A DNA stretch of 64,000 nt from assembly GCA_963402885.1 (NCBI GenBank), contig OY727100.1:14353395-14417394 (forward strand), in the 5' to 3' direction. A model generated the notes under the pieces. It saw only the letters and a program-made list of their open reading frames with translations. It made no database searches and was not told where the DNA came from. Shown piece after piece: positions 22,519 to 33,539 of the stretch. Source of the stretch: Antedon bifida. Taxonomy: Eukaryota; Echinodermata; Crinoidea; Comatulida; Antedonidae. The position numbers and the translations under genes are program-made. Positions within the stretch are counted from its first letter, which is position 1. The number at the start of each line of letters is the position of its first letter.

Positions 22519-22890
22519 GTAAGAAAAAATGTTGTTGCGGCCCGGTCGCACTTCAAATTTGCTGTGATTTTTATAGACCCTACAGTACATACAAAAAAAA
22601 AGTGTACTTCTGTATTGTATGCAAAAGAGAAATTTTTTAGAACAACAAAATATCACATTATAGCTACGAACAAATTAAGAAACTTTAATGATAAGTACCA
22701 ACATGAGTTTTCAGGCTATATAAAGTTTCTGCAAAATTCTTAGTATTCTCTCTAACAATGTTGGGCCAAATTTCCGCTTTTGAAGGGTCTTTTTTAAGCA
22801 AAGGTATACATCTTCCGAGGTTTTTATACTTTGAGTAGCCATATAAATTAAAAGAGTTCTTGTTAACTATTTTTTCTGGGTATTTTTCAG

Positions 22891-22998
22891 ACTGGGCAAA
22901 AAATCATCCAAACAGTGATAACAAGTGTGCAAAAATTAAAAATGGAAAGTTTGTGTCAATTTCTTGTAACAAAAAATTCAATTGGGCTTGTAAAAGAA
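22891..22998 (+). CDS. Exon: C-type lectin domain a, C-terminal part, unit 1
   Basis: Acceptor TATTTTTCAG and donor GTAAGT; phase 1-1, 36 codons. WAKNHPNSDNKCAKIKNGKF then ISCNKKFNWACKR gives the last cysteines of the fold. No EPN/QPD and no WND calcium motif, so calcium-dependent sugar binding is not predicted. Confidence 0.8.
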
Positions 22999-23091
22999 GT
23001 AAGTGTGTTTTAACAAAGTTGCTGTGCCTAGAATAAATCAAACAAACTTGGTGTAAGGTCTAACACTACACATATGTTCCTAATAAGTCCA

Positions 23092-23540
23092 ATTTGTATT
23101 AAACTGTGGAGTAGCTTTGCGTCGGGGAGTTGAGTAATTGGTCAGATGTTTTGCCCTACTCTGATGTAATTTTGTACTTCATACTAAGTATATTGGAGAA
23201 TACTTGTGAAAAAATTCGCAAGTAATTCTCGGCCACTATCCTGGCGTTCATACCTCTAGACCACCAAGCTTGCGTTGATGGCTAGTGGTTAGATTCGAGC
23301 CCAAGTAAGCAGCGGGTACTGCACCAACAGGGTTATAATTGTATTAAACTACTGTGGAGTAGCTTTGCATCAGGGAGTTAAATAATTGGTCAGATGTTTT
23401 GCCCTACTCCCCTGTGTAATTTTGTACAAAACATCTGACCAATTTCTCAATTCCCTGACGCAAAAGCAAAGTATTCTCAAATGTACTTAGTATGAAGTAC
23501 AAAATTACGTAGGGCAAAACATCTGACCAATTAAGTCCAA
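23092..23540. repeat. Inverted/direct repeat cluster in intron
   Basis: GTGGAGTAGCTTTGC followed by TAATTGGTCAGATGTTTTGC occurs twice directly (about 23,105 and 23,355) and twice inverted (ACAAAACATCTGACCAATT about 23,425 and again about 23,515). It looks like nested copies of a foldback element. Confidence 0.6.
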
Positions 23541-23711
23541 TTTGGCTACTCATTTGTGTTCCTAAGCACAAGTTATTCCAGGTGGCTCACTTTGGATCTT
23601 GACCTTGAAGGCCAGTTACAGTTGTAAAGCCATGTGAATGTGTCCTCAAAAGTTATTACTGTAGTAGTAAAATGACGTAATTAAGTTTGTGTTACATTGA
23701 CAACTAAGGCA

Positions 23712-23907
23712 ATACAGTCAACTCTCCCAATAATACCGGACACCGTTGGGCTTGCTAAATATGTCTGGTTTTCCATAAATTCTGGTATTCAGAATGTGTT
23801 TTTAATTTTTAAAATGAATTTGGGACCTTTTGGACTTCAAGAAAAGTTTAGTTTTGGGAAAGTTTCCGGTTTTCAGAAAGTCCGGTATTGGGAGAGTTGA
23901 CTGTATC
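23712..23907. mobile_element. MITE with ACAGTCAACTC ends
   Basis: ATACAGTCAACTCTCCCAAT at the left and ATTGGGAGAGTTGACTGTAT at the right form a nearly perfect terminal inverted repeat; about 195 bp. Confidence 0.8.
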
Positions 23908-24333
23908 TGGCCCTACATGTTCTGGCACAGAATTAGTACCACAACCTTTGGTGTGTCTATTACCTTTATTAATGGATTTATACTAAATTTATGTTTGTTG
24001 TGCTATGCCCACCTGGGCCATAACTTAATTTACTATAGGCTACCATACTTACCTGTTTGTAGAGTATCTTTGACTGAGGCATTATTTAATTTGTATAACT
24101 ATTTATTATGAGCTGTCTATACTAAATTTATAAGAGATACTTTGTTGGTTCAGTTGAATTAGCTTAATGAATTGATGAGAATAAAAGAATTGCATTAACA
24201 TGTGCATACAGTTTAAGTGATTTGACCAGAACATTTGGCAATGTTTTGTTTTTCCAATTAATAAAGAGATGATGTACAAAAACAGAATGATGTCCAGTGA
24301 AAAGTTTAAATTCTATTATATTTTATGTTTTAG

Positions 24334-24603
24334 CACGTTGCCCTGAAAACTGGAAACTTGAAGGTGATGTTTGCAGGCATTACTTTAATTACAGTGGTTC
24401 TTGGGCCGAGCAGAATGAATACTGTCAGAGGGAAGGAGCTACTTTACCCATCCTAAGGGCATCAACAGATTTCGAAAGCCTGCGTGCCTCTGTCGCAAAC
24501 TCTGATAAACACAGAATGTTCTTGGGGTACTCAGATGAAGGACATGAAGGTATATTTACCGAAATAACTTGCAATGGAGAGAAACAGACAACTTCTTTGG
24601 AGG
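24334..24603 (+). CDS. Exon: C-type lectin domain b, N-terminal part, unit 1
   Basis: Acceptor ATGTTTTAG and donor GTGAGT; phase 1-1, 90 codons. RCPENWKLEGDVCRHYF is the classic CTLD opening, then SWAEQNEYCQREGATLPIL and FLGYSDEGHEGIFTEI. The counterpart in unit 2 is 56,806-57,069. Completed by 25,282-25,407. Confidence 0.88.
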
Positions 24604-25281
24604 GTGAGTGTCTAAAAACTAAAACAACATATGAAGCAATTCATTTTTTATATTACCACGAAGCAACATTACTCCATGATATTACATAAAGCATTTGTAT
24701 TCGTTCTGTGTGAATTTATTGTATGCATTGTATTTCATTGTTTGTTAGACATGAGGATAGTCAGATGCTCACATCATTATGACACTTGTGAATAAATAGC
24801 TAGCTTGTCTTGACAAGTTAGTGAAACAGTGTGGTGATGTGAGACTAGGTTTTGTTGTCTTGGTCAATTTGTTCGGTTTATTAGGCTTTTTCCTGGTTTA
24901 TTCAACAATAACACTTTCTTTCTTTTTACACTTGTTTAAACAGTGCATAGAGACTATTTGTATTTTGCGCTATACAAATTTAAAACCATTAGGTTATTTG
25001 CATAATATAACTCAACAACTCTAGAAATTGTCAACAGTGTGGTACCTTTTAAATTATAATATTATTTGTGCAAAACAATTTCATCTGGATTCAACGTAGT
25101 AAAAGATAAAGGTCAATAAAATATAAACCAAAGATTTGTTTGGCTAACCAGCTAGACTTTGTCAGCTGGTCTGCTTTTAAGTCTAGCTTGATGAAACTGT
25201 TTCGACGTAAGTTTATTATCGGTTTATGTTTGAATCAACATTACTAATTATGATAATATTGTTTTTTGTGTACGGTGATAG

Positions 25282-25407
25282 AAATCTGGAAACAGCCTGA
25301 GCCTAACAACGCTGGAACTGGAGAAAATTGTGTTGAAATTACTTCTTGGTCTTTAAATGATCGGAAATGTAACACAAACTATGATGTTATCGCTGCTTGT
25401 CAAGAAG
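25282..25407 (+). CDS. Exon: C-type lectin domain b, C-terminal part with EPN motif, unit 1
   Basis: Acceptor GGTGATAG and donor GTAAGA; phase 1-1, 42 codons. IWKQPEPNNAGTGENCVEI followed by SLNDRKC and AACQE matches the calcium site of mannose-type lectins: EPN, a following Glu/Asn, and an ND pair before the cysteine. It is the only lectin domain in the window where I see the full set. Mannose-type, calcium-dependent binding is predicted from that motif. Confidence 0.85.
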
Positions 25408-25644
25408 GTAAGAAAATTCAATATCCAATTTATTCATCAAAGTAACAAAATAACTGTGGCGCAATGTGCTGGACGTTGGATTACTGATTGTGAGTTTGAA
25501 TCCAACTCTCGCCACATTGCTTATCCTTAGGCAAAATGGTTTACTTACATTTGCATACATGTTGGATCTAAAAAATGACCGGGGTAATAATGTGAAGTGC
25601 TTAGACGTATTATGCAATAAGCACTGTATAAGAACGAATATTAT

Positions 25645-26165
25645 TAATATAACTAGACATGTAACTCGTCACTTTGACGAGTTAGTTATCCGCACGACAA
25701 ACGCCACGTGCACGTCATATACGTTGGAATATTGCATGACATGCTCTAAATGACATGAAACGCGTAGAAAGTTGATTAGAAATTGTTTTTTTCCCATTTT
25801 CAAATTTTAAATGCGCGTGCGCGCGTAAATTTGTGTAAACTCGCAATTTTTTTTCCAGAGAAAGTTAGCGCATGATATAAATTAAACTTCTGCAAAGTTT
25901 CAATTTAAAATGTTATTTGGTTTTTGACCTATGTTAAATACGCGAAATTCATAAAATCGTGCGTAAGTCACGTTGCGCAACTCTGACATCATTCATGTTG
26001 TCAAAGTTATGAAATGTTATGTTTACACATGTTAGAGAAATGCTCTACACAAAAATGGAAGGAAAGAAATAAGAATAATACAGAAAAAAAAAAAAATGAT
26101 GATCCCATACAATTACAAGGAGTTATCCGTCAAGTGCGGATAACTAATGAGAAGGTACATTTTTA
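25645..26165. mobile_element. Inverted-repeat element with AGTTATCCGCAC ends
   Basis: GTTAGTTATCCGCACGAC (about 25,680) and GTGCGGATAACTAATGAG (about 26,132) are inverted partners. The interior has no coding region and contains GCGCGTGCGCGCG. Confidence 0.5.
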
Positions 26166-26470
26166 GAAACCATACATAGCTATTCTATCAAAACCTCATA
26201 TCCCCAATGTTTTTCCTAAATTTGTTTTTTTGTGCCCAATATGTGCAAATAATGGCAACATTTTTATAGCAACAACCAATCAGAAAGTAGAGAATGTTGT
26301 GTTTTTGGACAAAACATGCACAAGGTTTTGATATCATAATCAGAGTTAATTCCAAGAAAAAAGTCACCGCAATCACGAAAAAATTCAAATTACATATTTA
26401 AAAATGTATTACACGCTATTCGTTTCAAATGTCACAATCAATTAAATACTCTGACTTTTATATTCCGCAG

Positions 26471-26710
26471 ATGCTTGCCCAGAAAATTTCATGTACCTGG
26501 GTGACTCGTGTTATCATTTGACAAGTTTGAAGCATAATTACATAAGTGGCAACAACATCTGTGAGGAGCTTGATTCCAGTATATTGGTCCTTGATTCAGA
26601 AGAAGAACTAAATTTTATACAACTTAGCGTATGGCTTGGGTACAACCAAATTAACGTTGATGGGTTCTTTGAAATGGCAGCTAAATATCATAAATGGATT
26701 GATGTAGAAG
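26471..26710 (+). CDS. Exon: C-type lectin domain c, N-terminal part, unit 1
   Basis: Acceptor TATTCCGCAG and donor GTAGAA; phase 1-1, 80 codons. ACPENFMYLGDSCYHL, then ICEELDSSILVLDSEEEL and VWLGYNQINVDGFFEM. Homologue at 57,997 (ACPNNFMYFQHSCYYH). Completed by 27,073-27,207. Confidence 0.87.
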
Positions 26711-27072
26711 GTAGAATACTCTTACACTTTTGAGGACAATATTTTTATCAGTATGATTTGACTTCTATTTTTATATTCACTTAAATTTTATGGTACAATT
26801 TCATCAAGATCATTTTCATCTCTTTATTATTATTTATTGACCTTTTTATAATTTTTTTTTATGTTTTAATGATGATGAATAAAGTATGTTTGATTTGATT
26901 TGACACTCCTCTATCAGCATGTAAGTCCTGTTTCTGGTTTTTAAAGAGTTATCTCTGATACCATGCACATGATGGTGTTTTTTCTTCCTGTATCAAAATA
27001 AAATAAAACATCAATCATATCATTGTCAATATTGTCATTATATGATTAATTCAGCAATATTTTTCTTCATAG

Positions 27073-27207
27073 ACTCTCTGAATAAATTAATTGGTACCCC
27101 CGAAGAAAACGAGTGTACTGAAAATTGTAATGCTGTAAAATTTAACTACCCATTCTCTTGGGAAATTAAAAATGCTGAGGAAGACCTGAACGTTATTTGT
27201 GAAAGAG
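27073..27207 (+). CDS. Exon: C-type lectin domain c, C-terminal part, unit 1
   Basis: Acceptor TTCTTCATAG and donor GTATGT; phase 1-1, 45 codons. PEENECTENCNAVKF then LNVICERG supplies the closing cysteines. The calcium motifs are absent. Ends in ICERG, as does the unit 2 homologue at 58,576. Confidence 0.8.
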
Positions 27208-27737
27208 GTATGTCAATAGACAAAAGCATAGGCATATATAGGTGCGTCCCTTACATTTTGAAAATTGTGATGCCAAAATAGAACTTTAGGTTGTTGAGTT
27301 CCACAGTTTTTATGCCCCGCTGTATTTCAAAATATAGACCCGCCACTGCCAAGTTATTAGTTGAATGGGGATAATATTTTCATGGGTTGAAATATCTTTT
27401 CCATTCAATGCAAAGTTTACTAATAATTGTAGTGCATAGACTTTGTAAAGGAATATTTTAGTAAACAATACAACAGATTGATACATAAATAAAACAATAA
27501 ATAAAACAAGTGCCTTAAGCACCTTTGGTGGTGAAGTGCGCTCTAGAAATCTGTATTATTATTAAACGATTGAAACAGTGTTTGCACAAATCAAGATATC
27601 AGTATCGTTTTGGGTTCTGATGTCGATTCACAACAAAAATTATTTGTAAAGGCTCATAGTATAGGTTATCTAGGTTTTCAAAGAAGCATTTTATAGTCAT
27701 TACTTCCAATTGTAAATAAATAAATATTTTATTACAG

Positions 27738-27782
27738 GCAGCATTGTCACTGAAACGTTGCATTCAACTTCAGAAATATATG
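27738..27782 (+). CDS. Exon: 15-codon linker, unit 1
   Basis: Acceptor TTTATTACAG and donor GTGAGT; phase 1-1, 45 nt, reading SIVTETLHSTSEIYG. The unit 2 exon at 58,859 has identical length and phase and shares HTSEVFG at its end, so it is a conserved spacer and not a chance ORF. Confidence 0.7.
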
Positions 27783-27983
27783 GTGAGTTGCCATAATAAC
27801 ACTCTAGATCAATGTATTTGGTTTGGTTTGACAGTAAAGCATCTATACTTAGGAACATGGCAAAACCATTCCTTATAGTACCATATCCCTCTCTTCATAT
27901 ACCCCTTTCACAACAAAACTTTGGACTGATCTCCGGAGACACCCCAGGGTTTATGATCATTCAAAACGTTGAGAAACACCGGA

Positions 27984-28347
27984 GATACCCCTTTCACACC
28001 AACCTAGCAACACCAGGGTTTATAAAGGAAAATTGTAAATGTCGCCCTCTATTTTGTTTGTTTACTTAGCGCCGATCATTAGAATTGACAATATTTTTAA
28101 TTTAATAATTATTTACAAAAGTCTCAGAAGTCTTATAATGTTTTATTGATACTACTTATTATTTTTTAGACTCGCTATATATTTTGTACAAATATTTAAA
28201 GTATTTTGAAATAAAACTAAAGCAATGAGTGATTGTGTGAGGATGACCTTGTGACCTAAAACTCAAGAGTTTGATGTTGGTACTGCTGTACTTTTCACAC
28301 CAAAACACCGTGTCTCCGTAGTTTTGCTTTTGGTGTGAAAGGGGTAA
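27984..28347. mobile_element. MITE with TACCCCTTTCACACCAA ends
   Basis: TACCCCTTTCACACCAA at the left and TTGGTGTGAAAGGGGTA at the right are exact inverted partners. A second left end (ATACCCCTTTCACAACAA) at about 27,896 suggests a nested or partial copy. Confidence 0.7.
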
Positions 28348-28648
28348 TACACAGCATGCAGGTTCCACTTTGGCAAGACGGTGGTACAGACTGTGCCTTC
28401 TGCCAGTTCACTTTCAATTTATTTCGCCATAATATTTAAAATTATAACAATTTATAACAATTGTTAGTGGGGGTCGCCATAAGAGCAATGCTCATTTTCC
28501 GGGTCACTGTCTGTTGATAAGACAATTAACAACAGGAAAACTAGATTAAACTAGACTAGATATTCAATACAGAACAAGAATTAGTGAGTACAGTATGTTC
28601 AATTCCTTGCCAGTGTGCCATACCCCTGCAAAGTGACCACCAAACAAT

Positions 28649-28802
28649 TAAACTCTGTCTACACTATCAAACTAGAAAACAAGTGTGATGTGCCCAAATA
28701 TGGTAGTTATTTGCCCAAATATGGAAGTGATATGACATCATCACGTCCATATATGGGCATATCACTTTTTTTGTCATATAAAGTTTGAAAGTGTAGACCG
28801 AG
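28649..28802. mobile_element. Short MITE (family T)
   Basis: AACTCTGTCTACACTATCAA at the left and AAAGTTTGAAAGTGTAGAC at the right, with AAATATGGTAG and CCATATATGGGCA inside. It ends about 58 bp before the next exon. Confidence 0.8.
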
Positions 28803-28860
28803 TAGACACTTGGGATTGTATAGTTTGTATTAAATTGACAACATTTATCTCCTTTTCCAG

Positions 28861-29208
28861 ATCGTCTTATTGATTTTGTTGTATATACAGCACTACCTAT
28901 AGCTTCATCATCAAGTCATTTAGGTATACGGTTAGTATACTTTGGGAATGATACTACATCAGAAATGTACATTGGATCTTCACTATCTTTGGCAACATAC
29001 AGTACAGAAGGAGCTGAGATACTGCCATCAGCTACAACTGGAGAGAACTCGGACCTTCCTGATGCAATAAAAATAACCATGATTAATGAGAACTACAAAA
29101 AGATGTACTTGGATACTAACGATATTTCCTTGCGGATTGGGGAATATTACGGCCGTGTGGAAGTTGGCAGCGGACAGATGCAAAATCATATTGTAATACT
29201 GAAAGAAG
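28861..29208 (+). CDS. Exon: unrecognised domain preceding Ig, unit 1
   Basis: Acceptor CCTTTTCCAG; donor GTTGTA is weak, but phase 1 is supported by the unit 2 homologue ending the same way. 116 codons, one exon, no cysteines (unit 2 has two or three), beta-rich look: FVVYTALPIASSSSHLG, SSLSLATYSTEGAEI, then YYGRVEVGSGQMQNHIVIL. Position before Ig and EGF recalls the first Ig-like region of Tie-type receptors, but I cannot assign it. Confidence 0.75.
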
Positions 29209-29449
29209 GTTGTAAGTAAAAAGATGAAAAAAACAACAATTTTGATAATAGCCGGTTGACATGCATTATGTAGCGGTAGAAGCTTTGGTCCCCACTTGGT
29301 CGCAACGCTTGGAAGTACAGTATTTTGATATGATTGATCATTCAAATGTTTGCTTGCGATTGGTCACTTGTGTTGTGCCTATGCGTTATAAGTGGGAACC
29401 AAGCCTTCGTCTACACCCTCTGAATAATAATGGAACGATCCATTTGATA

Positions 29450-29590
29450 ATCTGAGTTTTCTAGTTCCATTCTGGAAAACTCAGATCTTGATATCTGAGT
29501 TTACTAGATCTAGAAAAGTCAGATATCTGAGTTTTCTAGATCTAAAAAACTCAGATATCTGAGTTTTCTAGATCTGAGTTTTCTAGACAC
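29450..29590. repeat. Tandem palindromic AGATATCTGAGTTTTCTAGA repeat
   Basis: GATATCTGAGTTTTCTAGATC and its reverse complement alternate about six times, so the stretch can fold on itself at several registers. Confidence 0.8.
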
Positions 29591-29593
29591 CCT

Positions 29594-29720
29594 ATAAAAC
29601 TTTCTGTGACAACAAAATGTGATGATGTCATATCAATACCATATTTAAGCATATCACTACCATATTTGGGCACATCACACTTAAAACTAAACTAGTTTGA
29701 TAGTGCAGACAGAGCATTAA
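29594..29720. mobile_element. Short MITE (family T), left end lost
   Basis: Interior CATATTTGGGCACATCACAC and right end TTGATAGTGCAGACAGAGC are recognisable. The left terminal repeat is missing; it joins the AGATATCTGAG repeat directly. Confidence 0.7.
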
Positions 29721-29786
29721 TTTCTGAAATTTATAGAGAGTCTGGTATCGTTTATTTAATTGTTAATAACTTTTCATTCTAATTAG

Positions 29787-30044
29787 CTGAAATAAAAGTT
29801 GAGCCATCTCGGAGATCTGTAACCGTTGGTCTTGGAGAAACTGTTACACTGACTGTAAATGCACCCTCTGCTACAAATCTTCGTTGGCGACATAACAACA
29901 TGTTTGTGTACGGTGAAGGAATGCATGATACCAAAACATTGACCATTTTAAATGCTCGACTTGAAGATGAGGGAGTGTACGAGTGTTATTATCAAGGTCA
30001 ACGACATTTAGGAAAACATACATTTATGTACTTATATGTCACAG
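29787..30044 (+). CDS. Exon: immunoglobulin domain, unit 1
   Basis: Acceptor TTCTAATTAG and donor GTATGC; phase 1-1, 86 codons. RSVTVGLGETVTLTVNA, then NLRWRHNN (Ig tryptophan), LTILNARLEDEGVYECYY (the D-x-G-x-Y-x-C strand F). The first core cysteine is replaced (valine region), so the canonical disulphide is missing. Unit 2 homologue at 60,034 has the same length. Confidence 0.88.
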
Positions 30045-30439
30045 GTATGCGACCAAGGATTTGCTTATTGTTCTTTATACTAGATGACACACTGGGAGAT
30101 GATACAATAAGTGGAGTGTGACAGTGGTTATTTGTGAACTAGTACATGGGATACGCGTTAATACGATGTATTGGTTCTTTAAAGTGCACACATGCATGTT
30201 GCGGTTTATAGTCCTTATCTGGGAAGACTTGTTCTACCACCAGAACCATGGAGTGAGTGAGCTTCGAAACCTTTCCACTGTCTTAACCGCTCGGCCAACC
30301 ACTCACAAGGTTATGTTTTCACCTGACTTTTGTTTATCTGTACAAGATCTGGATGAATCTACAGCCACACGAAACAATCATATCAGTTGTTTCCCTAATA
30401 TAAAAATATTTTACTTTAAAATTATTCCTGTCTTTACAG

Positions 30440-30574
30440 AATGTCCAACTTCTTATTGTGGGATCCCGTCCTGTGCTCTTAATTGTCCAGTTTGTTACAA
30501 TGGTGGACGTTGTCATGCCAGATCTTGCACTTGTGTCTGTCCACCTGGATTTCGTGGTACATTCTGCGAAGAAG
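30440..30574 (+). CDS. Exon: EGF-like domain following Ig, unit 1
   Basis: Acceptor TGTCTTTACAG and donor GTAAGT; phase 1-1, 45 codons, cysteine-dense: CGIPSCALNCPVCYNGGRC, then CTCVCPPGFRGTFCEE. Ig followed by such an EGF resembles the Tie/Tek extracellular layout. Strongly conserved in unit 2 (60,522), about five residue differences. Confidence 0.88.
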
Positions 30575-30589
30575 GTAAGTTACTGTTAA

Positions 30590-31214
30590 AGACCCCTTCC
30601 CTGCAATTTTGGACGTTTTTTGGAAAATAATACATATATATCACTTTTAAAACATTAAACCATGTCATTCCTTGTCTTAAATGTACGTTTTATGGTAAAT
30701 TATGATAAAAAGTGAGAAACAATGCACTACCTAAGTAGCTCGCGACGTTCGACCTCTCGTGGACGGTCTTAGGCCTAGCCTAGCTAGGGCTTAGTTTTGT
30801 AGGCCTAGCTGGTAAACATCGGTAACGTACGAACATCGTACGCTAGCTATATACCTAGCCTGACGTTGTATAGTTGCTGCATTAATTGTCTTTCTATTTT
30901 TGCCAGACTCCGTTGATACAAATTGGGGAAAACCCGGTATTTTCGCTGAAAAGTTAGGAGTCTTCCATTTGTTTTGGCTACACGATCGATCAAAAAGTGG
31001 GCGAATTACAGGTGAAAAACAAAAATATCAATTCGCGCAATGCATTTTGGGATTTATAGCGGGCCGCTACAATTATTAGAATCGACGTGTTTTTTACATT
31101 TTTAACCGTTTAAAGACGAAAAAAGTTATCGCAATAGGACCATATAGTATTATTTTTACATTAAATATAGTTTGTGATCTTAAATTAGATCTAAAAAACG
31201 TAGAGAAGGGGGCT
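30590..31214 (-). mobile_element. piggyBac-type MITE (TTAA target), copy 2
   Basis: TTAA flanks at 30,586-30,589 and 31,215-31,218, ends AGACCCCTTCC and GAAGGGGGCT. Reverse orientation relative to 20,801-21,414 and clearly homologous along its length. It inserted about 12 bp after the EGF exon's donor without disturbing it. Confidence 0.85.
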
Positions 31215-31774
31215 TTAAGCATGGCATAATATGTAATTAATTTAATTGGGCTTGAATCTCAACTCCAGCCATTAAATGCTAGCTCTGGTATTATACAGGC
31301 TAGTTATATTGTTTGGTTTCAAGTTAACCATTTAAAATTATTTTGTAGTCATTCTCTTACTATATATATACTATCTACATTTCATTTCAGGTTTTGACAC
31401 ACTCAAACTCTATTGCACTGTTTTAAAAAATGTGTGCCCTAAATGATTATGCAATTGAAAAAACAGGTTACACATGTAATATGCATTCAGTTCCTTTACA
31501 CTTAAAACCATTCTGTAATGCATGGATTGGTTTTGCCCTAATGGCATATGCACATGCATATTATTCTGATTTTCAGTGTCTGTTTATTTTTTCCCATTCA
31601 GTCTTCTACTTTAAATCAGAAATTGTGCTTCCTGTCTATTATAGGTGATAATGTCCACATGGGCAAATCCCTGGCACGCTCCCAAATTACCACATGAATA
31701 ATGATGGTCTAAAGCAACATAGCACATCGCAACTTTTCTATATGTTCATTAATAATTTGTAATTTAAATTTCAG

Positions 31775-31915
31775 GATTAACTGATTGTTCTAAAATTGAG
31801 GATTGTTACAAATATTCATGTTCGTCTGAAGCATGTAGTGGCAGATTGTTTAGTTACACATCTCCAGTTGGAAACACTTGTGCAGCAGGATGGTCAGGTT
31901 ATCAATGCCAAAAAG
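31775..31915 (+). CDS. Exon: cysteine-rich EGF-like segment, unit 1
   Basis: Acceptor TTAAATTTCAG and donor GTAAAA; phase 1-1, 47 codons. TDCSKIEDCYKYSCSSEAC, then NTCAAGWSGYQCQK: EGF ending of the laminin/MEGF type. No counterpart in unit 2. Confidence 0.8.
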
Positions 31916-32248
31916 GTAAAAAATATTACATATGTAGTTAGCCCCTCACCTTCCTTCCAGGTCAGTTTAAATGTAGTTTAAAACCGTACATTTCTGGTCA
32001 TTTTGAGGCCCTAATGACACCAACCCCAGCATCACATCCTCTCCCAAAGCCGAAAAGACGCCATTTTGGCCGCTATATTGGATCTAAAGTTATGATAAAT
32101 ATGATGTCATAGACGTAAAGCCTGTTTTACACTAAGCCATTAATTTCACATAGTAACAATCTTTTACACTTGCATATAGTGTATGTATGAAACGGTACAT
32201 CTCTAATTTTGTGAAAATTATCAATACACTGTATACTTTATTTAACAG

Positions 32249-32380
32249 AATGCGAGTACCCATATTACGGAGCCAACTGTTTACAGAAGTGTCACTGTCC
32301 ATCATCGTTCTGTCACGTTGCCATAGGATGCACCCCTGAAGCAGAATGCCATGATGGGTTTACAGGGAGTTCATGCTTAG
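32249..32380 (+). CDS. Exon: laminin-type EGF, unit 1
   Basis: Acceptor TTTAACAG and donor GTATTT; phase 1-1, 44 codons. ECEYPYYGANCLQKCHCPS, then AECHDGFTGSSC: the YG..C...C.C pattern of MEGF/Tie-like EGF repeats. Confidence 0.85.
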
Positions 32381-32530
32381 GTATTTACAGAAAAAGATTA
32401 TTCTTCGACAGTACATAAAATATCTGTTTAGTTACATCCTAGAAAGAAATGTTACTGTTATCATTCTGTGACAGCATTGCTGTATGCCCCTTTGAATGCC
32501 TTAATGGTTTTACAGTGTTCTCATACTTAA

Positions 32531-32736
32531 AGCGTGGTTCCCACTAGCGATGCAACACAACGCAGAGACATGTTGATGCAAAGTGCTGTATTGCGTAATC
32601 ACAAGTCGGAACCGACGACGCAACAGTGCTGCAAACATCGCATGATTTCACGCAGGCGGGGACAAATACAATTATTGGAAGGCCATTTCTTGCATTGGTA
32701 TATTGTGTTACGTTGCGTCAATAGTGGGAACCAAGC
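32531..32736. mobile_element. Second TTAA-flanked MITE family
   Basis: TTAA at both edges (32,527-32,530 and 32,737-32,740); ends AGCGTGGTTCCCACTA and TAGTGGGAACCAAGC. A related but decayed copy lies at about 29,260-29,412. Confidence 0.8.
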
Positions 32737-32920
32737 TTAAGTACAGTATTTAGAAAGAGATTATTCCATGTACAGTACATACAGTAGCGATATCCTAAAA
32801 AGAAATGCCACTGAAACAAATTTGTATTTAGGGACTATATCACCTTTTGAAACAATAAATTCTCCTTTTATCATATCAATTTGGAAGGTTAGGTATTAAA
32901 TTGGTTTTGTGTTTAAATAG

Positions 32921-33073
32921 AATATGAATCTGAAATGGTTTGTCCTGCTGGTTATTTTGGTGATCAATGTCACAAAAAATGCCATTGCTTCGACCAAGAC
33001 AACTGCAACAAGGCCAGTGGGGACTGTCAAACTGGATGTGAGATGGGCTGGGGAGGACAAGACTGTCAATTGG
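32921..33073 (+). CDS. Exon: laminin-type EGF, unit 1
   Basis: Acceptor TTTAAATAG and donor GTATGG; phase 1-1, 51 codons. CPAGYFGDQCHKKCHC, NCNKASGDCQTGC and MGWGGQDC follow the laminin/MEGF EGF pattern exactly. Third in a row after the Ig-EGF pair. Confidence 0.88.
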
Positions 33074-33539
33074 GTATGGGAAGCAGGTTGTTTTGGTTGT
33101 TAAATACTGCCTGAAATGAGGTTGCAGAAAATGTAGAGAAGCTGTAACATGCTTGCCTTCCAATACCAGGACTTAATCCTGACCTAGTGTCAGGGTTGTA
33201 ACTCATGACACAACTCCACTCCCTAAGTCTGACATGTTTTTTAATTGGTTCTCTTGCTCAAATTTGCATTAACATTGTAGATGGAGCTTGTTCACAATCA
33301 CAGGATCCTGGGTTTAATACTGACCTAGTGCCAGGGTTGAAAACTCATGACTGAAGCCTGAAATAAGAATTAGTTTATAATCTAATTTAAAAAAAAGGAA
33401 GAAAAAAAAATTTCTGAACAAACCTGATGTAAATGTTCCCTTGTGGTGGTTATGGAAATACAGTACACATATGCTTTACATATACAGTACAGTACACTAT
33501 GTATTCTTTATTTTTTGAAAAAAAAAACACTTTTTATAG

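Noticed and set aside
27042..27281. Longer reading of the lectin c exon including the upstream Met
   Set aside because: The upstream codons lie before a TTCTTCATAG acceptor and are intron; the phase fits only from 27,073.
29213..29225. Alternative donor AA|GTAAAA after the unknown domain
   Set aside because: It would leave the exon in phase 2, and the unit 2 homologue clearly uses phase 1.
30118..30439. Long + strand open frame running into the Ig-following EGF exon
   Set aside because: The part before 30,440 is intron: it is preceded by the Ig donor at 30,045, followed by a strong acceptor, and is not conserved in unit 2.
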